The position numbers and the translations under genes were made by a program. This document shows positions 27,914 through 35,371 of a DNA stretch of 64,000 nt, piece by piece. Positions within the stretch are counted from its first letter, which is position 1. Each line of letters opens with the position of its first letter. This stretch comes from VHCN01 sp964589935. Its GTDB lineage: Bacteria; Verrucomicrobiota; Verrucomicrobiia; Limisphaerales; VHCN01. The notes under the pieces were generated by a model, which made no database searches, was not told where the DNA came from, and was given only the letters and a program-made list of their open reading frames with translations. The stretch covers positions 52,488 to 116,487 of the forward strand of contig CAZPVD010000012.1 of the NCBI GenBank assembly GCA_964589935.1. Reading direction: 5' to 3'.

Positions 27914-30900
27914 TTCCGCCGGACGGTTTCTCGAACCTGCCGAAGTTCAGCGCCAGCGTTGGCAGCACAAGCAAATTCAGCACGGTGGAGGTGATAAGCC
28001 CGCCGAGAATCACGATGGCCATCGGGCCTTCGATTTCCGCGCCGGCCTCGCCGCTGTGGATCGCGAGCGGCAGCAGGCCGAGGCCGGTGACGAGCGCGGT
28101 CATGAGGATTGGCACGAGGCGTTCGCTTGCACCGCGCAGCGCGGCGTCGAGTCCCCACGTCATGCCTTCCTCCGCGACGAGATGTTCGTAGTGCGAGATC
28201 ATCATGATGGAGTTGCGCATCGTGATGCCGAAGAGCGTGACGAATCCGACGAGCGAACCGATGTTCAGCGCGCCGGCGTCGGCGTCGAACAGGCCGGAAA
28301 TGACGACGAACATCGCGCCGCCCACGAGCGCAAAGGGCACGTTGGCGAGCACAAGCAGGAGGTTGCGCCCGTTTTTGAACACGACCGAGAGCAGCAGCAG
28401 AATGCCCACGCCCGCGATACCGGAGTGCAACAGAATCTGCCGCTGCGCCGCCTCCTGCGCCTCCGCCGCGCCGCCATACTCGACATACACGCCGCGCGGG
28501 AATTTCACCTTCTCCGTGATTTGTTTCTTCGCGTCCTCGACGAAGCTGGCGACGTCGCGGCCTTCGGGATTGCACGTCACGGTCTGGCGGCGGCGCGCGC
28601 CCTCGTGCGAGATGAGCGCGCGTCCGCTCGTGGGAAACACATCGGCCAGTTCGTGCAGCGGCATCCGCAGGCCGGCGGAGTTGCGGAGCAGCAGGCTGCC
28701 AATCGTCTCCGGCTCACGCTGCGCGGCGTGTTCAAGGATCACCGCGACATCCGTGAACTGGTTGCCACGAAAGCTCTGCGCGACGATGGTTCCTTGAAAC
28801 GCCGTCTGCACGGCTTCGAGCACCTCAACCGGACGGAAGCCGTATTGCGTGAGCCGGTCGGGCCGCAGCTTTACAGCGACGCGCGGACCGCCGGGCGGCG
28901 ATTTCATTTGCACATCTTTCGCGCCGGGGATTTTTTCGAGCAGTTTGGCGATTTCGGCGGCCTTCGCATCAATGGATTCGAGTTCGTCGCCGAAAACATT
29001 CACGACCACGGCGGCGGTCTCGCCGGAGATGCTTTCGCCGATGCGGTCGCCGAGAAATGTCAGCACCTCGGACTGGATGCCGGGGAACTTGCCGAGCAGC
29101 TCGCGGATTTCCTTCATCAATTGCTCCTGCTCCTCGCCGGACGTGCCGGGTTTCATGTCCACGTGAAATTCGCTGCGATGCGGGCTGAAGGTGTCCTCGC
29201 CCTGCTCGGCGCGCCCGACCTGTTGCTCGACTGTCGCGATGTGTTCGTTCTTGCGCAGCTCTTCGGAAATCTGTTTGCCAATGCGCAACGTCTCGGCGAG
29301 CGACGTGCCGGGCGCGGCGGAAACTTGCAGCACGAGGTGGCCTTCGCGGAACTCGGGGAGAAATTCCTTCCCGAACCCGGGAAGCTTCAGTGCCGCCGCC
29401 GCGCACACGAGCACGACCACCACGATGACGAGGTTCGGCGATTTCGCGATGCGTCCGAGCACGCTGAGATAAATTCGCTTGAGCCACACCTGTAATTTCG
29501 GCTCCGCCGCTTCGCGCACGCCCCGGCCGAACATGAGGAACGCCAGCGCTGGCGTGAGCGTGAGCGCCACGACAAGCGATGCCATGATGGCGATGATGTA
29601 ACTCAGCGCGAGCGGCGCGAAAAATTTTCCCTGCAATCCCGTCAACGTCAGCACGGGCACGAAGACGAGAGCGACGACAAACGTGGCATAAACGACGGCG
29701 GTGCGGACTTCGAGCGAGGCGTCGAGGATGACGCGGAACATCGGGCGCGGCGACGCGGCGAGCTGGTTTTCGCGCAACCGGCGAAAGATGTTTTCCACGT
29801 CAATGATGGCGTCATCCACGACCTCGCCGATGGCGATGGCGAGGCCGCCGAGGGTGATGGTGTTGAGCGTCACGCCGAGCTTGTCGAGCACGATGATCGC
29901 CGCGAGCAGCGAGAGCGGAATCGCCGTCACTGAAATGAACGCGGTGCGGAAATGGCCGAGGAAGATGAACAGCACCACCGCGACAAGCACGCCGCCGAGG
30001 AGCAGCGAGGACTTGATGCTCTTGAGCGATTCCTCAATGAACGTCGCGGGCCGGTGCAGCGCGGGAAAAACAGTGATGCCTTCGCGGTCGAAGACGGGCT
30101 TCATTTCCTTCAGCGCCGTTTCGAGTTCATGCGTGGCGTCGAGCGTGTTCGCGCCGAACTGGCTCGCCATCGCGAGCAGCACGCCAGGTTTTCCTTGAAT
30201 GATGCAATCGCCGAACTTCGGCTCCGCGCCCTCGACGACGTTCGCCACATCCTTCAGTCGCACGGGCACGCCGTCCTTGTGCGCGACGACGACTTCGCCC
30301 AGCACCGCCGGCGTGAGCGACTGGCCGTCGGTCTGGATGAGGATGCGCTGGTTCTGCGTCTCGACGAAGCCCGCGCCGCGCACGCCGGTCGCGAGCCGCG
30401 CGGCGGAAAGCACATCACTCAACGCGAGGTCGTGCGCGACGAGCCGGTCGGGCTTGATTTGAATTTGCAACTGCCGCACTTCGCCGCCGAACACGATGCA
30501 ACGTGTGACGCCCGGCGCGGAGAGCAGGCGCGGCTTGAGGGTCCAGTCCGCGAACGTGCGCAGCTCCATCGGCGAAAGTTTTTCCGAGACGAGGCCGACC
30601 TTGAGCAGGTCCATCGTGGACGACACGAGCGGCGACATTCGTGGCGCGCCGACACCGAGGGGCAGTTGCGTCGCGACGGCCGAGAGTTTTTCAGCAAGCA
30701 ACTGCCGCGCGGCGAGGATGTCCGTGCCTTCCTTGAAGACGACCGTGACGACCGAGAGGCCTTGGATGGATTCGCTGCGCAGTGATTCGAGGTAGCCGAG
30801 TCCGTTGATGGCCGTCTCGATGGGCCGCGTGACGAGCGCCTCGACCTGCTCCGGCGTCATGCCCGGCGCTTCGGCCTGCACCGTGACCTGCGGCGGCACG

Positions 30901-31025
30901 AAGTCGGGGAACACGTCGAGCTTCGCGTGCCGCGCGATGTAAAGGCCATAAAACAGCACGAGGCACGCAAGCGCCACCACAACGCCGCGATGCCGAAGGG
31001 AAAAGGAGACGATGCGGTTCAGCAT
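27903..31025 (-). CDS. RND efflux permease, heavy-metal-efflux type (CusA/CzcA-like)
   Basis: Inner-membrane proton-driven pump of 1040 residues, the normal length for the family, with 12 expected membrane helices and two large periplasmic loops. N-terminus SLRHRGVVVALACLVLFYG and the pore-domain segment PPQVTVQAEAPGMTPEQVEALVTRPIE are typical. TM4 carries AIGEVVDDAIIDVENIFRRL, where the acidic residues relay protons in the HME subfamily. Adaptor and outer-membrane genes precede it, with a 3-base gap to the adaptor. The exported ion cannot be named; no metal-responsive regulator is adjacent. Its end overlaps the DUF2851 gene by 11 bases in convergent orientation. Confidence 0.9.
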   Translation of the reverse strand: MLNRIVSFSLRHRGVVVALACLVLFYGLYIARHAKLDVFPDFVPPQVTVQAEAPGMTPEQVEALVTRPIETAINGLGYLESLRSESIQGLSVVTVVFKEGTDILAARQLLAEKLSAVATQLPLGVGAPRMSPLVSSTMDLLKVGLVSEKLSPMELRTFADWTLKPRLLSAPGVTRCIVFGGEVRQLQIQIKPDRLVAHDLALSDVLSAARLATGVRGAGFVETQNQRILIQTDGQSLTPAVLGEVVVAHKDGVPVRLKDVANVVEGAEPKFGDCIIQGKPGVLLAMASQFGANTLDATHELETALKEMKPVFDREGITVFPALHRPATFIEESLKSIKSSLLLGGVLVAVVLFIFLGHFRTAFISVTAIPLSLLAAIIVLDKLGVTLNTITLGGLAIAIGEVVDDAIIDVENIFRRLRENQLAASPRPMFRVILDASLEVRTAVVYATFVVALVFVPVLTLTGLQGKFFAPLALSYIIAIMASLVVALTLTPALAFLMFGRGVREAAEPKLQVWLKRIYLSVLGRIAKSPNLVIVVVVLVCAAAALKLPGFGKEFLPEFREGHLVLQVSAAPGTSLAETLRIGKQISEELRKNEHIATVEQQVGRAEQGEDTFSPHRSEFHVDMKPGTSGEEQEQLMKEIRELLGKFPGIQSEVLTFLGDRIGESISGETAAVVVNVFGDELESIDAKAAEIAKLLEKIPGAKDVQMKSPPGGPRVAVKLRPDRLTQYGFRPVEVLEAVQTAFQGTIVAQSFRGNQFTDVAVILEHAAQREPETIGSLLLRNSAGLRMPLHELADVFPTSGRALISHEGARRRQTVTCNPEGRDVASFVEDAKKQITEKVKFPRGVYVEYGGAAEAQEAAQRQILLHSGIAGVGILLLLSVVFKNGRNLLLVLANVPFALVGGAMFVVISGLFDADAGALNIGSLVGFVTLFGITMRNSIMMISHYEHLVAEEGMTWGLDAALRGASERLVPILMTALVTGLGLLPLAIHSGEAGAEIEGPMAIVILGGLITSTVLNLLVLPTLALNFGRFEKPSGGITA

Positions 31026-31028
31026 GAA

Positions 31029-32300
31029 TCAGTCTTTACCCTTCGATTCCTCGCTCAACAACTGCTGTGCGCCTGTGACCACGATTTTGTCGCCGGGCTT
31101 CAAACCTTCGTGGATGAACCAGCCGCTCTCTGTCGCGTGTTCCAACTCGATTTCCTTCTTGGTGAACTCGCCATCCTTCGTCGCAATGTAGATGAACGCC
31201 TCGCCTTCATGTCGCACGATGGCCGCGCGCGGGACGATGACGCCGGATTCCTTTTCGCCGGAAAGTTGAAGCGTGCCCGTGAGAAGCGTGCCTGGCACGA
31301 GGCGCGTGCTGCCGGCCTTCGTGAGCACGAGAAAGCCCTGACCTTGCGTTTGCGCGTCCGTCGCGCCAGCGGGACCGAGCAATTCCGCAGTGATGCCAAC
31401 GTCGGCAACCGAAGGCGACATGAGCAGCGCGCCAACGGGCGCGGACTTGAGCGGCTCGCCTGCGGGCACGTCGAGCCGCACCAACGCGGCCTGGCCGGTG
31501 GCAAGCGAGATGCCAAATTCCGGCAGGTTTTGGTTGTCGAGTAGCGCGCGGCCGTAAGCCGTCATCAACTTGGCTTGCACGGCGGCGGCTGCAACTTCAT
31601 CCCGGTGAACGGCGGCCTCGGCGGTCTGCACGGCGCGCGCCGTGGCGGCGTCTGTCAGTTCAAGTTGAAGCCTGTCGCGCTGCGCCGCGACATCCGCGGT
31701 TTGCGTTGCACGCGCGGCGGAAGATTTCGTGGTTTCGAACGCGGCCTTGTCCTTTGCTGCGGCGGCCTCGGCGGCTTGAAGCGCGCGCTCGGAAGCATTG
31801 TTTTGCTTGGCGAGTGTCTTCGTGCGTCCGAGTTCGAGAGTGGACGCCTTCGTCGTGGCTTGCGCGGCGGCAAGCTCGGCTTCGCTCTGGGCCTTCGTGA
31901 GCCGCACGTTGTCCTCGGAAAGTCTCAACGTGGCTCGCGCGATGGCGATGTCGCTCTCTCGCCGCTTGTTCGCGAGTTCCAGTTCACGGCGGGAATTCTC
32001 GACGGCGATGTGCGACGCGGCGAGTTCGCTCACGAGCGCGGTGAGCGGCGCGGGATCGAGCACGCGGCCGAAGGCCTTCACCTCCGGGCTGTGCGTGGCG
32101 GCGGCGAGCGGCTCCACTTTCAAACCGATGCGTTTCACCGCGCCGGCGTCGAGCTTGAGCACGGTTTCCCCGGCGTCATTGTGAGAAACGGGCGAGGTTT
32201 TCTCCGGCTCTTTCTTCTCGGTGGACTTGTCGGCTTCGTTTGGTTTGCACGCGACGAGCGCGAGGCACGCGGCGAAGGCGGCGAGATGATTTGGTTTCAC
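31029..32300 (-). CDS. RND efflux periplasmic adaptor lipoprotein (CusB-like)
   Basis: Membrane fusion protein of 423 residues with a lipoprotein signal (lipobox LVAC, C18). Residues about 60-95 and 240-300 form the lipoyl/barrel parts; between them (about 95-240) is a very alanine-rich alpha-hairpin. The C-terminal half (GTLLTGTLQLSGEKESGVIVPRAA, GLKPGDKIVVTGAQQLLSEE) is the beta-barrel and membrane-proximal domain. The GTG start at 32300 overlaps the stop of the TolC-like gene (GTGA). It bridges the pump and the outer-membrane channel. Confidence 0.9.
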   Translation of the reverse strand: MKPNHLAAFAACLALVACKPNEADKSTEKKEPEKTSPVSHNDAGETVLKLDAGAVKRIGLKVEPLAAATHSPEVKAFGRVLDPAPLTALVSELAASHIAVENSRRELELANKRRESDIAIARATLRLSEDNVRLTKAQSEAELAAAQATTKASTLELGRTKTLAKQNNASERALQAAEAAAAKDKAAFETTKSSAARATQTADVAAQRDRLQLELTDAATARAVQTAEAAVHRDEVAAAAVQAKLMTAYGRALLDNQNLPEFGISLATGQAALVRLDVPAGEPLKSAPVGALLMSPSVADVGITAELLGPAGATDAQTQGQGFLVLTKAGSTRLVPGTLLTGTLQLSGEKESGVIVPRAAIVRHEGEAFIYIATKDGEFTKKEIELEHATESGWFIHEGLKPGDKIVVTGAQQLLSEESKGKD

Positions 32301-33778
32301 GGTTTTTCCTTGGTCACACGAGGATTGGTTTCGATGAAACCGCCGGGTGGCGGTGCGCTTCCGTCTACACCAAGCGTTTTACGAGTTTGGAGCGGAATCT
32401 GGAGGGCGTCTTCGAGCCGGTTGATGGCGAGTTCGGCACGGTATTTGACCTCCGTAAGGAGGAGCGCCGTGGCGGTTCGTTCGAGGCGCAGTTGCGCGAG
32501 GTCAACGGCGTCAGCGGCTCCGGCTTTCAGTTGTGCCGTTAGGAAATTGTCCTGTTGTTTCAGCGCTTCATACGTCGCCTCGGTGGTCTTGATCTGTGCG
32601 CCGGTGACCATAAACGCTCCCCTGGCGCGTTCAAACTCCGCAATGGCTTCCGCCTGAAGCTCGATGAACCGCGCGGCGGCTTCCTCGCGTTTGGTGCGCG
32701 CCTCGGCGATGGGGCCTTGGTTGCGATTGAAGAGCGGCAGGTCGAGCGAGAGTTTCAGAATCGTCCACTTGTTGTCGCCTTGATCCCACTGGTAGCCGGA
32801 GCCGAGATGGATGTCGGGATATTGCCGCGCGATTTCAAGCTGTAGCGCGTCCTCTGCGACGGCGTATTCGGCGAGAGAGGCGCGCAGGTCGGCGCGGTTC
32901 TTCAACGCCGCCTGCTTCATCACCTGCCATGGTTCGGATGGAATTTCGGCCCAACCGGGCGCGAGGGTAATCAGCGACAAATAGTCCTGGCCACGCGGCG
33001 GCACTCCGATCGCCTGGGCCAGGCGATTCCGCGCATCGAGATGACTCTCCTGCGCGAGGCTTGCTTCGAGCTTTGTTTTCTCGAAGGCAAGCCGGACGGA
33101 TGAGAGTTCCGCTTGCGAGAGCGCCCCAGCTTTGTAGCGTTCCTCGAGCGAATCCAGCAATTGCTTCTGCGCAGCCAGTTTTTGTCCAAGAACAATCTCG
33201 ATGTTCCCGTAATACTTGTATTGTGTGATGCTGTCGCGGACGTTTGCGCGCACTTTCCACGCGGCGGAGTAGAGGTTCAGTCGCGCGACTTCCGTTTGGT
33301 GTCGTGCGTGGGTGAGCCGCAGACCGCGCTTGCCCGCCGTCTCGATGGGAAGATCAAAGTCCGCGCCGGGAAACCAGTGTGAGAGGCCGGGCGCGGCGTT
33401 GACGGTGCTGAAGTTGTAGCCCGGCGAAATGCTCGCCGTCGGGTTGGGGCGGCCACCGGCGGAAATCTCAGCCGCTTGCGCAAGTTGCCACTGCGCGCGC
33501 GCCACATCGAGGCTCGGATGATAATAAAACGCCGCAAGGGTATACATTTCGAGAGACCACCGCCCGAAACTGGCCGGGCCCCATTTCACCGTATTTCCAG
33601 TTGCCTTCTCGAAAAACGCGCGCAGCTCCGGCGAGTCGAGCGAGCGTTTCTCGAAGGCCGCCGCGGTTTCCGCGGGCGCGAGCGGCTTTGGTTCGAAGTG
33701 CGCGCAGCCCGCGACGCCAAGCAGCAGCGCGGCGGAAATGATCTGCGGGGTCTTCACGACGGCGCGAAGAGTTGCCAT
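32297..33778 (-). CDS. TolC-family outer-membrane efflux lipoprotein (CusC-like)
   Basis: Outer-membrane channel component of 493 residues with two OEP repeats of long helices (LDVARAQWQLAQAAEISAG and LRASLAEYAVAEDALQLEIA start the hairpins). The signal peptide MATLRAVVKTPQIISAALLLGVAGC has lipobox VAGC with C25. The ATG at 33778 is preferred over an in-frame start at 33868, which would add a non-signal leader. First gene of the three-gene efflux operon and divergent from the DUF1501 gene, so the promoter should be in 33779-33919. Confidence 0.88.
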   Translation of the reverse strand: MATLRAVVKTPQIISAALLLGVAGCAHFEPKPLAPAETAAAFEKRSLDSPELRAFFEKATGNTVKWGPASFGRWSLEMYTLAAFYYHPSLDVARAQWQLAQAAEISAGGRPNPTASISPGYNFSTVNAAPGLSHWFPGADFDLPIETAGKRGLRLTHARHQTEVARLNLYSAAWKVRANVRDSITQYKYYGNIEIVLGQKLAAQKQLLDSLEERYKAGALSQAELSSVRLAFEKTKLEASLAQESHLDARNRLAQAIGVPPRGQDYLSLITLAPGWAEIPSEPWQVMKQAALKNRADLRASLAEYAVAEDALQLEIARQYPDIHLGSGYQWDQGDNKWTILKLSLDLPLFNRNQGPIAEARTKREEAAARFIELQAEAIAEFERARGAFMVTGAQIKTTEATYEALKQQDNFLTAQLKAGAADAVDLAQLRLERTATALLLTEVKYRAELAINRLEDALQIPLQTRKTLGVDGSAPPPGGFIETNPRVTKEKP

Positions 33779-33919
33779 GACAGGCGCGGCTGACAAGCGA
33801 ATTACTTTTCTGTCATGCGCATCGGCAAAGTGTTGCCCGGCAGAATGCCTGTGGTAGTTTTTCATCAACGACGCGCGGCGTTGAATGAGTTCAACGGCGT
33901 CGCGTCAGTTTTGTTGCGA

Positions 33920-35368
33920 ATGAATCATCACGCTCCGAACCCGGAACACCTCGCGCTTACGCGGCGCGAGTTCCTCAACCGCTGCGGCATGGGCATGGGC
34001 GCGCTCGGTCTCGCGTCGGTGTTCGCCGAGAACGGACTGCTGGCCACGGCCGCAAGCGCCTCCACGTTCGCCAGCCCGCTCGCGCCGAAGTCGCCGCATT
34101 TTCCTGCGAAGGCCAAGCACGTCATCCACCTCTTCATGAACGGCGGGCCGTCGCACGTGGACACGTTCGATCCCAAGCCCGCGCTCACCGCGAACGCGGG
34201 CAAGCCGCTGCCGTTCGAGCTGCGCACCGAGCGCAAGACGGGCGTGGCGCTCGCGTCTCCGTTCAAGTTCCAGAAATACGGCAAGAGCGGCATCGAAGTC
34301 AGCGAGTTGTTCGCGCACACCGCCGAGAGCATTGACGACATCGCAGTGATCCGTTCGATGCACGCGGACGTGCCGAACCACGAGCCTTCATTGCTGCTGC
34401 TCAACTGCGGCGACGCGCGACAGATTCGCCCAAGCATGGGTTCGTGGGTCACCTACGGACTCGGCACGGACAACCAAAACATGCCCGGCTTCATCGCGAT
34501 GTGCCCCGGCTATCCGATTCAGGAATCGCAAAACTGGCAGTGCGGTTTTTTGCCTGGCGTGTTTCAGGGCACTTACATTGACACCAAGAACACGCAGCTC
34601 GAAAAGCTCATCGCGCACATCAAGAACCACTATCAGTCCACGGCGGAACAGCGCGAGCAGCTCGACCTGTTGCAGCGGCTCAACGAACGCCATTCGCAGC
34701 AGCGCGCGCGCGAGGCGCAACTCGAGGCGCGCATCCAGAGCTTCGAGCTGGCGTATCGCATGCAGAGCGACGCGGCGGATGCCTTTGACGTGAGCCGCGA
34801 GCCGGAGCACATCCGCAAGATGTATGGCGAAGGCACGCAGGCGCGGCAGATTCTCATCGCGCGGCGGCTCGTCGAGCGCGGTGTGCGCTTCGTGCAGGTG
34901 TGGCACGGCGACGGCCAGCCGTGGGACAGCCACGATGATTTGGAAGTGCAGCACCGTCGGCTCGCCAAGCAATGCGACCAGGCCATTGGCGCGTTGTTGA
35001 AAGATTTGAAACAGCGCGGGCTGCTCGACGAAACGCTCGTCATCTGGGGCGGCGAATTTGGCCGCACGCCGACGGTGGAACTTCCCAAGCCTGGCTCGAA
35101 CGCCGGCAAGATCAACGGCCGCGATCACAACCATTGGGGCTACACGACATGGCTCGCCGGTGGCGGCGTGAAGGGTGGACAGGTTTATGGCGCGACGGAC
35201 GAGTTCGGCTTCAAGGCCGCGGAAAATCCCGTTCACGTCCACGATTTGCAGGCGACGATCCTCGCGCTGCTCGGCTTCGATCACGAGCGGCTCACTTTCC
35301 GCAGCGCGGGCCGCGACTACCGGCTCACGGACGTGTATGGAAGCGTCGTGAAGGAATTGATCGCATAG
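33920..35368 (+). CDS. Tat-exported DUF1501 protein
   Basis: Protein of 482 residues, abundant family in Planctomycetes and Verrucomicrobia. The N-terminus carries a Tat signal (LTRREFLNRCGMGMGALGL, RR at 15-16). The body has the DUF1501 (sulfatase/alkaline-phosphatase-like) motifs HLFMNGGPSHVDTFDPKP, RSMHADVPNHEPS, GGEFGRTPTVELP and DHNHWGYTTWLAGGG. The ATG at 33920 gives the Tat signal; the frame extends to 33815 without similarity. DUF1501 genes usually pair with a DUF1549/DUF1553 cytochrome-c gene, but none is present on either side, so this copy stands alone. Function unknown; hydrolysis of sulfate or phosphate esters is inferred from fold only. Confidence 0.9.
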   Translation: MNHHAPNPEHLALTRREFLNRCGMGMGALGLASVFAENGLLATAASASTFASPLAPKSPHFPAKAKHVIHLFMNGGPSHVDTFDPKPALTANAGKPLPFELRTERKTGVALASPFKFQKYGKSGIEVSELFAHTAESIDDIAVIRSMHADVPNHEPSLLLLNCGDARQIRPSMGSWVTYGLGTDNQNMPGFIAMCPGYPIQESQNWQCGFLPGVFQGTYIDTKNTQLEKLIAHIKNHYQSTAEQREQLDLLQRLNERHSQQRAREAQLEARIQSFELAYRMQSDAADAFDVSREPEHIRKMYGEGTQARQILIARRLVERGVRFVQVWHGDGQPWDSHDDLEVQHRRLAKQCDQAIGALLKDLKQRGLLDETLVIWGGEFGRTPTVELPKPGSNAGKINGRDHNHWGYTTWLAGGGVKGGQVYGATDEFGFKAAENPVHVHDLQATILALLGFDHERLTFRSAGRDYRLTDVYGSVVKELIA

Positions 35369-35371
35369 CCG

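Noticed and set aside
27858..29495. 545-codon plus-strand frame
   Set aside because: Antisense to the RND permease gene; no family features.
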